DNA of 64,000 nt, taken from CBDCAS01 sp965214015. GTDB lineage: Bacteria; Pseudomonadota; Gammaproteobacteria; Coxiellales; Coxiellaceae. Under the pieces are notes generated by a model. It was not told the DNA's origin, made no database searches, and worked only from the letters and a program-made list of their open reading frames with translations. The translations under genes were made by a program, and so were the position numbers. Positions within the stretch are counted from its first letter, which is position 1; each line of letters starts with the position of its first letter. The stretch covers positions 106,396-170,395 of the forward strand of contig CBDCAS010000018.1 in NCBI GenBank assembly GCA_965214015.1, in the 5' to 3' direction. This document shows, piece by piece, positions 16,601 through 24,120 of the stretch.

Positions 16601-17956
16601 GGCTGGTTAATCTCATACACCGATTTATTTCAACATCCTACTGTTCAATCGCAAGCACAACTGATTGAAAAGCCAAACCAACCGTTTATTAACCCCATCA
16701 AACGCATGGAATCCTTTAGACAAGAAGCGACACTCGAGAAAGCTGCCTGTTTATCGACACCCTATACTGTCGATAAAGCGACCTCTTCAGAACCACACAT
16801 CATTTTTCTAACCGGCGTTACCGGTTTCTTTGGTATTTTTCTATTAGATGAATTATTACGAACCACTAAAGCACAGATTGTATGTTTAATTCGTGCTAAC
16901 AGTTTAAAACACGCGAACCAGCGACTAAAAGATACAGTTATAAAATATCGACTCGAGAGTCTATTCGCTCATTCTAATGACCGCATTCGACTGGTGATCG
17001 GTGATATCAGTCAATTTCGTTTAGGTTTATCACCCAACATTTATCGTTACTGGGCAAAATGCATTGATATTATTTTTCATGCGGCGTCGGATGTTAATTT
17101 TGTCAAACCCTACTCCGCGTTACGAGAGAGTAATGTCATCGGAACCAAACACATACTACATTTTGCATTAGAGACTAAGGTAAAACCACTGCATTATATT
17201 TCTACCGCAGCGGTTTTTAGTTTCGCCCATTATTTTAATGGTCAAACCGAATTAAAAGAACAACCGGTTGTCTGGGATGATGCCTATTCAACCGCACTGC
17301 CTTATGATCTGGGCTACACTCAAAGTAAAGCGGTGGCTGAAAAACTCATCTGGCAGGCCATTAGTCGTGGTATTCCTGCCACGCTATATCGCTTAGGCTT
17401 TATTTTATGTCACAGCCAAACGGGAATTGGTAACACAGACCAGCTTTGGGCTCGTCTCATTAAAGACTGTATTTATCTAAAGTGCTACCCTCAACTCAAT
17501 GACGTGAAAGGTGAATTTATTACGGTCGATGATGCGAGTCGAGCGATTGTATCCATTGCATATCAGGCACATACACCTGGTAAAGCCTTTCACATTGTAC
17601 CATCGCCTAAACATAACATAACAACCAATGATTTATTTAGCCAAATAGCCAATCAAGATTTTGACTTAAAGGCAAAACCTTTAAGTCATTGGTGCCATCA
17701 ATTACAACAGGCAATTAAACGAGGTTATAATAGCGAATTAGCTCTACTATTGCCATTATTTACCGATGTTGTAGTAGGTGATCTAACATTATTAGAGGCC
17801 TATCAAAACTCACCTCACCTCATCACTCACAATACTCAAAATACACTTGGTAAAAATAAGGTCGCATTGAATATTTCTTGTGCTACAATACGTCTCTATT
17901 TGAACAAATTATTAAAGGGATATTTAAATAACTTAAATGAACTTAGGACAACATAA
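10655..17956 (+). CDS. Two-module NRPS: A(PRMT-like MT)-PCP-C-A-PCP-reductase
   Basis: This 2433-residue synthetase has a first A domain at 1-460 and 800-850 (YTSGSTGQPKG at 159, NAYGPTET at 291, LYQSGD at 378, LSTGKIDRKAL at 836). Between A8 and A9 (about 455-790) sits a methyltransferase with protein-arginine-methyltransferase text (DNRRNKAYKKAL, VDIGT, ARKVYAIE, VSEIVGAIGGSEGA). A PCP follows (GGHSLL, Ser897), then a C domain (HHILMDG at 1084), a second A domain (1415-1925), a PCP (GGNSLL, Ser1969) and a thioester-reductase domain (2045-2425: TGVTGFFG, Tyr2221 and Lys2225 as YTQSK). Reductive release gives an aldehyde or alcohol. A hand-derived specificity code for A1 is DASTVAAVCK, near that of the Phe/Tyr type. 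A2 reads DVFVLALVFK, not recognised. Confidence 0.9.
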   Translation: MKNSQKNNTVIDLFEAQVNKTPFHTALISDEEQLSYIELNRCANQLAHYLLGQGVKPEQLVALYLERSPQAIITILAILKTGVAYLPLDLESPLPRLRSILQCSGSKRLITVSQNKVTKTLHDILPVITLDEIDTTIKKQKLSNPNIKIKPSQLAYVIYTSGSTGQPKGVEIEHKGIPNLAKAQIHQFQSTDHSRVLQFSALHFDASISEIWITFLSGACLYFPSKVTLSNPNTLIKYLHKNRISIATLPPSLLINTMPSQGISLKSLVLAGDTCPKEIMDDWNQYCTVINAYGPTETTVCATMGVYDGQHSHCIGKSLPQVNCYVLNIQKEVVALGEVGELYIGGIGVARGYRHQPDLTQQYFIDWLDKASNQTIRLYQSGDRVKRLADGRLEYIGRTDFQIKYNGIRIDPIEIESIINQHPNVQQNVVIKQLHRNTAYLSAYIVFKEKKIPELWPSVAEYFIYDDFLYGTMTIDNRRNKAYKKALEYHAKNKVIVDIGTEQEALLARICVECGARKVYAIEYLEKSYQKSKKVIEQLGLQNKIILIHGDAINVDLPEKVDVIVSEIVGAIGGSEGAAIILKRAKEHFLKPDGIIIPQRSLTRIAAVSLPDNLHKNPGFTPQSAQYVNKIFDSCDKYFDLRLCIKNLPLSCVLSTTDIFEDLQFNSKSKINLETSHPIKLIIKKTGYLDGMLIWLNLQTAGNEWIDILKNNHCWIPVYIPSFNHIKVYKDDIIEGICYRKLSENKRHPNYWIKGRLIREKSTLFSFEYDIPHISKQFRKNSFYSQIFQNDGKPIIISKETATNSTGSVIRSYLKTQLPQNKIPNIIMFLSRLPLLSTGKIDRKALPKPCFTEIDNHTLISLNDNEKTIQTLWSELLQVEKEMIGPDTDFFSLGGHSLLAAQLTSQLFERYQIQLPLAEVFHHSTLRTLSSRLSQLIESSTKQKELLNKATIRPTTLPLSFAQRRLWLAHQAMRSTHPAGYNVHFTLHFQGNLDCNALDNAWHSLVQNHDILRTHFPKVGVQFITTDSIPIEHQKQPNATKEQLDTIINQITQHDFGDLSKGPLMHAVLIHLPNEQYYLCLVFHHILMDGLSLPVLTSELSAFYNHHAHALPLNLTPLPLQYADIALWEQQQFNKGNYQPALSYWKTQLQGIPNRIKLPLDQTQTQQTTYSGKTHCFYVPKILTRELQTLAKQNHVTLFTILLSSIGLLLSRYYPQEDIVLGVAHGERPQSAWNQLIGFFVNALPIRLNMDETFSIIQLIQQVHTRLGEAYQHNAPIETILESLKLPQRTHLHPLFQVMVTFHNIPSLSLDFNGVEVSLRESSFNEMSDTGSAKFDLSFEMAQLEKEQLAIKMEYATDLFYDHTIERMANYWLTVCNQMVSTPEHTLNNVSLLTDQQQQQRWRQWSQSTTIKAPQPNEHLVALFEAQVEQRPEAIAIVEGDQTIRYGQLNAQANQLAHCLLKNNAGIQADTCIAIALPRSIDFTISMLAILKTGAAYLPLDPEWPISRLHFMLEEATIGTVITDHSGEKTLSGNVNATLINIQKIEIAHTSGSNTKVCDNLNISINPHQLAYVIYTSGSTGQPKGVMIEHHSVVQLIKKATYVDLKPNYVMAHTCNTTFDVSVFEIWGALLNGMSLVIIPKAVLLDTNAFKKLLIKQNITILVLTTALFYQLLHSNNNLISSVKWLLFAGEKLTNKKLSQQYSNVKKLHLVHLYGPTEATVFATYYPTPLSQPIPDELPIGLPIDGTTTYVLDTQQQPVPPGALGELYLSGCGLARGYLQREDLTREQFITNPFLKDGSRLYRTGDWVRYRDDGNLVFVQRMDQQVKLSGYRIELEEIENNLLRHPNVRETVVVKRLLKNRGCLIAYIVLYSKLVDLEQLKKNIHSYLSAVLPDYMQPSYLVFMDHLPLNSNGKIDRQALPQPKNNQQKKSIAPKTTVEKKLLTLWQSLLPEYQNISITDDFFALGGNSLLAMTLTHRIHQQGWLISYTDLFQHPTVQSQAQLIEKPNQPFINPIKRMESFRQEATLEKAACLSTPYTVDKATSSEPHIIFLTGVTGFFGIFLLDELLRTTKAQIVCLIRANSLKHANQRLKDTVIKYRLESLFAHSNDRIRLVIGDISQFRLGLSPNIYRYWAKCIDIIFHAASDVNFVKPYSALRESNVIGTKHILHFALETKVKPLHYISTAAVFSFAHYFNGQTELKEQPVVWDDAYSTALPYDLGYTQSKAVAEKLIWQAISRGIPATLYRLGFILCHSQTGIGNTDQLWARLIKDCIYLKCYPQLNDVKGEFITVDDASRAIVSIAYQAHTPGKAFHIVPSPKHNITTNDLFSQIANQDFDLKAKPLSHWCHQLQQAIKRGYNSELALLLPLFTDVVVGDLTLLEAYQNSPHLITHNTQNTLGKNKVALNISCATIRLYLNKLLKGYLNNLNELRTT

Positions 17957-20517
17957 TGCAACAATCGCCTTCTTTGTTTACCAACAAAATATTTCAGAAC
18001 ATTATTAATGCAGTACCTGCTCTAATATTTTGGACAGATACCAACCATATCTATTTAGGTAATAACGTAACTCATGCTAAAGCATTTGGCTTTTCCACAC
18101 CTGATAAAGTCGTTGGAAAATCATTATTAGACAGTTTTAATAAGATAGGTTTTGATCGTAATTTAATTGATAGGATTTATAAAGAACACAATGAAATCAT
18201 TCAATCTAAAAAAGGAAAAGTACTAGAATATACTGAGAAATTGTCTGACCAGAAAGAACGAACTTTTCTTTCCCAGAAAGAACCTTTATTAGATGAAAAT
18301 AATAAAGTAATTGGTATTATCGGTGTTTCTGTGGATATTACTGAACTCAAAAAAACACAACAACAGCTTATAGAAGCACAAGAACAATCTAAAAGTATCT
18401 TCCAAAATATTATAGATGCACTCCCAGTAATGTTATTTTGGACAGATAAAAACCATATTATTGTAGGAAACAATTTGCAACATGCAACCGCATTTGGTTT
18501 TTCATCACCAGAGCAATTAGTAGGCAAACCAATGTCTTATGAATTTGAAAAAGTTGGGTTTGATAAAAATTTAATAGATAAAATATACAAAGACCATAAC
18601 TATATTATCCACTCTAAGAATAAACAAGTTTTTGAATACACAGGTGTGTTAGCAGACAATAAAAAATATACTTATCTCTCTCATAAAGCACCTTTATTAG
18701 ATAAAAATAAGGAGATTATCGGTGTTACTGGTATTTCAATGGATATTACCGAATTAAAAGACACTCAAAAACAACTCGAAGTGGAGAGAACAAAAGCCGA
18801 AGCAGCGAACCAAGCTAAATCCGAATTTATTGCCAACATGAGTCATGATCTCAGAACCCCCATGTCAGGTATTTTAGGGGCTTTGGAAAATAGCCATAAC
18901 ATCCTCAAAACACTACTCCCTCAGCTCATAGACCACTCAGAAATAACAAATACACCTTCTTTTCGCAATGAGTTGATTGAACAATTAAAGATCGTTTCAA
19001 CCTTTTCAGGAGGAGGTTATGAATCCAGTCGTGCCTTAATGGATTTGTTCAATAATATTTTGGAAACGCTCCAATTAGAATCGGGTAGAAAGTTACAAGA
19101 GAGTCCAGAGGCTTTTGATCTCAAGGCATTGATACAAAGCGTCATGCAATTGGTCAAATCAATGGCACTTAAAAAAAAGATTCATTGCTCTCTGGAGCTG
19201 GAAGAATCTGTACCTCATTATCTCACCGGCTTACCTCATCCACTCAGTCGTACCCTATTAAACCTCGTTAATAATGCCTTGAAGTTTACAAAGCAGGGTT
19301 CAGTCACTGTGCACATTAATGTAGTAGAAGATAAGAAACCCACTGCTTCTGCGCCAGGAGATCCGATAACGTTACAAGTTCGAGTCACTGACACTGGTAT
19401 AGGAATCCCTAAAGATAAGTTTGAGACGATCTTTGAGCCTTTTACGCTTTTGACTCCCTCCTATAGAGGGCTCTATCAAGGGTCTGGTTTAGGTTTATAT
19501 GCAGTGAAGTGCTACGTAGAGCAAATGCAAGGCACCATTGATGTTGAGAGTGAACTGGGTAAGGGCAGTTGTTTTACAGTCACCCTGCCCTTAACAGTCG
19601 CAGACGCTTCAGACCTGACACAGAATCCAGAAGAACCAGAGTCAAGTGCCTCTTCTGATTCTCCTGCACAAGAACAACAAGCCCCAACCCCCTCCTCTCA
19701 CCAAGCAACTATAGAATCTCATCAAGTGCATCCCGATTCTCCAAAGAAGAAAGCCACCGTACTTCTGGTGGAAGATCATCCATTGATTGCACATACTCAT
19801 CAATATTATTTACGACAAACTGGCTGTACCGCAGATATTGCCGCTACCGGCCAATCCGCTTTAGATCAGGCCGCTCAAAAACACTATGATCTTATTTTTA
19901 TGGATGTTGGCTTACCTGATAAGTCAGGTATAGAAGTCACCCAAGAGCTGCGCGAGAGCGGATGGAAGGGGCCTATTATTGGTTTAACCGGTCATGCTAA
20001 AAATCCTGAATATCGCAAAGCCTGTTTTAAGGCCGGTATGAATGAGGTGATTGGCAAACCAGTCGATGAGGAAATATTAACCCCATTATTACAACACTGG
20101 GTTTGGGATCAAGAACAACAAGAACACGAGAAAGAGCAAGAAAAAGAAATCGACCTCAAAGACGACAATGAATCGCTGCCTCTGATCGATTGGCAAGCCT
20201 GTCTAGAAAGATATCATAAAGACGAACCCTTTGTGCGCAATTTATTAAGCAATTACATCCAAGATCTTAAACACTCTCAACAACTCATTGCCACTACCTA
20301 TAAAGAACAAAAGTTCAAAGCACTCCGTGAGGAACTCCATCATCAAGAAGGTGCACTTTGCCATGTGGCACTTCCACGCTTAGAGCAGTCGCTGATTCTC
20401 TTTCATAAGGCCGTCAAGCAAGTCCCTAACAACAAAGTCGTCTTAGAACTCTTGTATCAACGAGTACAAAACGCTTTTGACGCCACTTTAAAGACACTCA
20501 AATCCTCTACAGACTAA
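17956..20517 (+). CDS. Hybrid sensor histidine kinase PAS-PAS-HisKA-HATPase-REC-Hpt
   Basis: This 853-residue protein has no membrane segment, so it is a cytoplasmic sensor. Two duplicated PAS domains occupy 10-130 and 148-265 (both with VPALIFWTD/LPVMLFWTD starts and VDITELK ends). HisKA is at 285-375 with His297 in MSHDLRTP; the ATPase is at 395-548 (NLVNNALKF, DTGIGIP, GSGLGLY). The receiver at 600-715 has Asp607, Asp650 and Lys701. A C-terminal Hpt-like domain has LHHQEGALCH at 794. Its ATG overlaps the NRPS stop (TAATG), so the two are translationally coupled. The layout is that of a phosphorelay kinase; the output regulator is not next to it in the usual form. Confidence 0.9.
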   Translation: MQQSPSLFTNKIFQNIINAVPALIFWTDTNHIYLGNNVTHAKAFGFSTPDKVVGKSLLDSFNKIGFDRNLIDRIYKEHNEIIQSKKGKVLEYTEKLSDQKERTFLSQKEPLLDENNKVIGIIGVSVDITELKKTQQQLIEAQEQSKSIFQNIIDALPVMLFWTDKNHIIVGNNLQHATAFGFSSPEQLVGKPMSYEFEKVGFDKNLIDKIYKDHNYIIHSKNKQVFEYTGVLADNKKYTYLSHKAPLLDKNKEIIGVTGISMDITELKDTQKQLEVERTKAEAANQAKSEFIANMSHDLRTPMSGILGALENSHNILKTLLPQLIDHSEITNTPSFRNELIEQLKIVSTFSGGGYESSRALMDLFNNILETLQLESGRKLQESPEAFDLKALIQSVMQLVKSMALKKKIHCSLELEESVPHYLTGLPHPLSRTLLNLVNNALKFTKQGSVTVHINVVEDKKPTASAPGDPITLQVRVTDTGIGIPKDKFETIFEPFTLLTPSYRGLYQGSGLGLYAVKCYVEQMQGTIDVESELGKGSCFTVTLPLTVADASDLTQNPEEPESSASSDSPAQEQQAPTPSSHQATIESHQVHPDSPKKKATVLLVEDHPLIAHTHQYYLRQTGCTADIAATGQSALDQAAQKHYDLIFMDVGLPDKSGIEVTQELRESGWKGPIIGLTGHAKNPEYRKACFKAGMNEVIGKPVDEEILTPLLQHWVWDQEQQEHEKEQEKEIDLKDDNESLPLIDWQACLERYHKDEPFVRNLLSNYIQDLKHSQQLIATTYKEQKFKALREELHHQEGALCHVALPRLEQSLILFHKAVKQVPNNKVVLELLYQRVQNAFDATLKTLKSSTD

Positions 20518-20584
20518 TCGCTCTGTCATCAAATCGCTATATTCACTCAAAATAGATTGACAGGGTTCTTAAGGACGAGTAGTT

Positions 20585-20840
20585 TCTGGTTCGTACAATC
20601 CTCCTGGATTCGATGTCGTTGATTCCTTCATTCCAGCTTAGGTATTTAAAAAGCATCGAATCTAGGAGTTTTTTAAAATCAATGTACTTAAAAAAGAGTT
20701 TTATGAAAATGGAAATCATCTCAGATATTTTTTAACGATGGTTTCAAATTCTGAAGTCGCCAACACGGTTTTCAAATAGACGGCATCTGCACCGGCCTCC
20801 TGACATTTTTGAGCGACTAAATCTTTAATTGCCGAAATCA
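20585..20840. repeat. Duplicated segment, copy 1 (hairpin plus receiver-gene 3' end)
   Basis: From TTTCTGGTTCGTACAA onward this stretch matches 25747-26000 closely by eye (roughly 80-85 % identity). It includes a large hairpin, a spacer, and the last 40 or so codons of a response-regulator-type gene on the minus strand. Here those codons form the C-terminus of the J-domain protein. Exact limits need an alignment. Confidence 0.85.
20601..20674 (+). terminator. Large hairpin with T run after the kinase gene (copy 1)
   Basis: CTCCTGGATTCGATG (20601-20615) pairs with CATCGAATCTAGGAG (20654-20668), one G-U pair, followed directly by six T. The loop is about 38 nt, long for a simple terminator. 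A second copy at 25764-25838 keeps the pairing, with C replacing U opposite G, which points to selection for structure. Confidence 0.65.
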
Positions 20841-21366
20841 TCACAGAACTATCACGCTTCCCTTGTCTCATCCTAGTGATAACCTCAGACAGTGCCTGAA
20901 CGCATTGCGTTGAGGCAGAGGGTATTTTTTTGAGCAGTCCTTCGAACAATGGTCGCCACACCTCAGGTTGCCATGCGTCAGCCGCCAAGGCATGAAAATG
21001 CTTGTACCCACGTTTACGGAGTAATGGTGTCTTAGAAAACTTTAGAACAAGATGAGCATGACGCGCTCTGAATTCTTGTGAGTACGGGATACCCGCCGTA
21101 CTTAATCGCTCATGAAATGCAGACTGAGCACTCGCCTGATCGTCCTCTTCTTGAAAACAATCTCGTACCTGATCAAACTCACGACGCTTATCAGTGTCGG
21201 ACAGGATGGCATAGGCTTGATTAATGAGTTTCATCCGCTCACTGCTGCCCCTCGTTTTATCGGGATGGGAAATAAGGGCTTGGCGTTGATAGGCTTTTTT
21301 AATGTCTTTTTGGGTAGCCTCTGCAGTGACTCCTAAGGTGTCATATAAATTGAAATTGCGCATCAT
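20716..21366 (-). CDS. J-domain protein with response-regulator-derived C-terminal tail
   Basis: This 216-residue protein has an N-terminal J domain (residues 5-66; NLYDTLGV, AYQRQALISHPDKT with His34-Pro35-Asp36, FDQV), which stimulates Hsp70 ATPase. The middle (75-170) is unrecognised. The last 40 or so residues (AIKDLVAQKCQEAGAD, VYLKTVLATSEFET, IVKKYLR) match the C-terminus of the receiver protein at 25881-26288, including the conserved receiver Lys. The preceding receiver strands and phospho-Asp are absent, so it cannot be phosphorylated as a receiver. Its ATG overlaps the stop of the Sel1-repeat gene (ATGA). A gene-fusion origin is very likely. Confidence 0.8.
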   Translation of the reverse strand: MMRNFNLYDTLGVTAEATQKDIKKAYQRQALISHPDKTRGSSERMKLINQAYAILSDTDKRREFDQVRDCFQEEDDQASAQSAFHERLSTAGIPYSQEFRARHAHLVLKFSKTPLLRKRGYKHFHALAADAWQPEVWRPLFEGLLKKIPSASTQCVQALSEVITRMRQGKRDSSVMISAIKDLVAQKCQEAGADAVYLKTVLATSEFETIVKKYLR

Positions 21367-23813
21367 GAACTCCCGGGACTGGATGAAGAGGTGTTAAGTG
21401 TTTCCTGGGAAACCTGTTTTTTTCTAAAAAAACTGTTGTGATTACTACGCAATAATTGCTCTTTCCATGCTTTGCAATTTTGAGCAAGACGCGACAAAAC
21501 AGGAAGAGCTTGGCTACACCCTAAATCGGCGGCACGTTGATAACACTGGAAGGCTTGAGACAGGTCTTTAGCTTGATGAGGATGATCTATTTGATACCAC
21601 TCCCCCAGTTGTAACAAAGCGGGAATGTGATCCAAAGCACTGGCTTTATGATAGAACATCACTGCCTTGGTATCATTGCAACTGATACCCTCGCCACCGT
21701 GTTCATATAAGCGCGCTAAGGCAACATAAACTTCCGCACTAAAAGAGGTCTTTTTTAAGTAAGCATCAGCTTCAGTATGACCTTGTTCTGCCGCTCTCGC
21801 ACACCAGTGAACGGCTATGGAGGCCTCCCCTAAATAATGTCGCCCCAATGCGTATTGGGCAGAGGCAATGCCTGCGACAGCAGCTGACTCCAAAGTTTTT
21901 TTAGCTTCGGCATGACCAGAGCGTGCAGCAAGCGCGTAATATTGAAAAGCAGCTGACTTATTTTGAGCGATTCCTTCACTGCCCATTTGATACTTTTGTC
22001 CTGCCCAATAAGCACATGAGGGATGATCCTGACAGAGGGTTTTTAAGCGCGAGAGGGCCCTTGTATGTTGTTGTTCTGCAGCCCGTAGATACCAATCCAG
22101 AGCGGTCTTTTTCTCAGTGGCTTGGTAATAACACGCTAGGGTATATTGAGCCTCACAATTCCCTAAGTTTGCTTGAGAATGCACATGCTGACAAGAGGCC
22201 TCATGCTTTTGAGACATCGCCAAGCCGTAATAATAAAAGGCCTCGTCTTGATTGCAAGCCACTAAATGTCCCTGTTCATAGCAGTGCGCTATCTTAGCTG
22301 CCAGTTCTGGCTGTTTTTCGATGACAGCCTTTATAGGCTTTAGATTGCGTTCAACCGAATTCAAATACCACTGTAGGGACACAGACTGATCCTGACAAGC
22401 AGTCCAATAAAGGTCAGCGAACTGAGAATGGAGCGTATCGTCCTCCAAGGTATTCAAAAGTCGTGCTACTATCGCTAATGATTCGATGTGGCCACGAAGA
22501 GCCGCTTCCAAATAATAGTGGCACGCACGTTTTGTATTTTTTAAAACACTAGAAGGTATACCCACTTCATAGAGTTGACCTAATCGAGCGCTGGCTTCTG
22601 CATTCCCTAAGCTATGTGCCTGACGGTAGTAATCGAGAGCACGAGTAATATTGATATCAAATCCTTCCCCATACTCAAACATCGTGCCCAGATGAAGGGC
22701 TGCTTGAGGCTCAGAGTGGGCTTGCTCCACTAAGCAATGCAATGCAGGCATACAATATCCGGAAGCTATAGCTCTACGCCACCACAGTGAGGCATCGGTG
22801 TATCGATCCTCTTGGTAGAGACGCCCCAACTGATACATCGATAACACATGCTCATGCATGGCAGCACTTACATAATACCCTTGGGCTTTGAGCCAGTCTT
22901 TTTCATATTCAAAGACAGCCCCTAAATAATAATGAGCACTAATATCTCCTGATTGAGCCTGTGCTATTAAACGCGCTCTTGCCTGCGCATCTCCTCTCAG
23001 GGTTGCTTTAAAATCTGCTTCCTGATCGGAGGACGTCTCACATTGAATACTACGTGCACCGAGCTGATGATCATTGCGAGCTGCCTCTAACTCCGGCATA
23101 AAAGCGGCATAGGGAGTCCTAGGTGCGATCATTCCATCTAACAACGCTAAAAAGGAAGCGGTTGTTTTTGCATCGCTCGACTGCACAATTGAATCGTTCG
23201 TAAAATAATGCTTCGGTAGAGACAATGAACAGAGCTGTTCAACACGAAGATAATCTCGTTTTGTGGCATCTTCCAAAGTACAAAGAAAGGCAATCTTCAG
23301 ATAAGCAGCACACACCTCTTTGTCTTGAGAACGGTTCGTGAAAGGCTTTGTCAGCTTGGATCGGGCAGCTATTGGATCAGAAGCGGTCAATATGCCTGGA
23401 AAGTAACTCAATGGGATTAAATGCGGGACTGATTTGAGCAAGGCTATCAGGAAGGTCGATAATAAAAAGTCTGACTGAGGGTCACGTGATTCCCGAATCT
23501 CCTCACAAAAGTCTTTTATCAAAGGGCACATATCAGAAGAAATCTGCTGATCATAGAGTGTTTTTATGTCACGGGGTAGGGTGACTTTGAGTGGACGAGC
23601 ATCCATAGACTCTAGGCGTAAGCTGGATCCGAAAGGCCAGAAAGGCCAGAAGACAGACCACCCTGTTTGTCTTGAATAAGTGGCAATAAATTTTTTGATG
23701 AGACCTATTTTTTGATCTGCGCCTTGCTTTAGGGTGCGATAGCAGCTCTCTCGCTCTTTATGCGTCGATCTGCGATTTGGTATCCTTTGAAGAATAATAG
23801 AGGGTTTTCTCAT
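21363..23813 (-). CDS. Sel1-repeat (SLR/TPR-like) protein
   Basis: This 816-residue protein has many 36-residue Sel1-like repeats from about residue 285 to 790. Examples are HYYLGAVFEYEKDWLKAQGYY, SMYQLGRLYQEDRY, ALHLGTMFEYGEGFDINITRALDYYRQA, AQYTLACYYQATEKKTALDWY and ALLQLGEWYQ. The first 250 residues are not recognised. No signal peptide or membrane helix is seen. Sel1 proteins are protein-interaction scaffolds, and in Legionella-type intracellular bacteria several are host-interaction factors. Whether this one is secreted cannot be judged here. It is the first gene of a two-gene operon with the J-domain protein, overlapping it by 4 bp. Confidence 0.85.
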   Translation of the reverse strand: MRKPSIILQRIPNRRSTHKERESCYRTLKQGADQKIGLIKKFIATYSRQTGWSVFWPFWPFGSSLRLESMDARPLKVTLPRDIKTLYDQQISSDMCPLIKDFCEEIRESRDPQSDFLLSTFLIALLKSVPHLIPLSYFPGILTASDPIAARSKLTKPFTNRSQDKEVCAAYLKIAFLCTLEDATKRDYLRVEQLCSLSLPKHYFTNDSIVQSSDAKTTASFLALLDGMIAPRTPYAAFMPELEAARNDHQLGARSIQCETSSDQEADFKATLRGDAQARARLIAQAQSGDISAHYYLGAVFEYEKDWLKAQGYYVSAAMHEHVLSMYQLGRLYQEDRYTDASLWWRRAIASGYCMPALHCLVEQAHSEPQAALHLGTMFEYGEGFDINITRALDYYRQAHSLGNAEASARLGQLYEVGIPSSVLKNTKRACHYYLEAALRGHIESLAIVARLLNTLEDDTLHSQFADLYWTACQDQSVSLQWYLNSVERNLKPIKAVIEKQPELAAKIAHCYEQGHLVACNQDEAFYYYGLAMSQKHEASCQHVHSQANLGNCEAQYTLACYYQATEKKTALDWYLRAAEQQHTRALSRLKTLCQDHPSCAYWAGQKYQMGSEGIAQNKSAAFQYYALAARSGHAEAKKTLESAAVAGIASAQYALGRHYLGEASIAVHWCARAAEQGHTEADAYLKKTSFSAEVYVALARLYEHGGEGISCNDTKAVMFYHKASALDHIPALLQLGEWYQIDHPHQAKDLSQAFQCYQRAADLGCSQALPVLSRLAQNCKAWKEQLLRSNHNSFFRKKQVSQETLNTSSSSPGSS

Positions 23814-24120
23814 AAGTACATCGTTTATTTAAAGTAAAAACCGTCATGTCATCTCAGAGTGATAACATCCCATAGTCAGCGTGCAGAGTCTGTATCACAC
23901 ACCTCTTTTTTAAATCAGAAGATTGCTATGATGGTTTTTTATCTAAAGAATAACCCAATCATAATAAGCATCCATACCGTAGAGCCCCTCATACACTTTT
24001 TTACATCTCTTAGATTTATGAAAAAAACATAACGGAAAAGAAAAAAAATTTCCCTTATATCGCCATCCTATAGAGTTTAGCGTTCAAGATGAGTATAATG
24101 TCGCTCTTTAGGATCAAAAA

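Noticed and set aside
21923..22297. A 124-codon plus-strand frame inside the Sel1 gene
   Set aside because: Shadow of the repeat-rich gene on the other strand; no start signal or motif.
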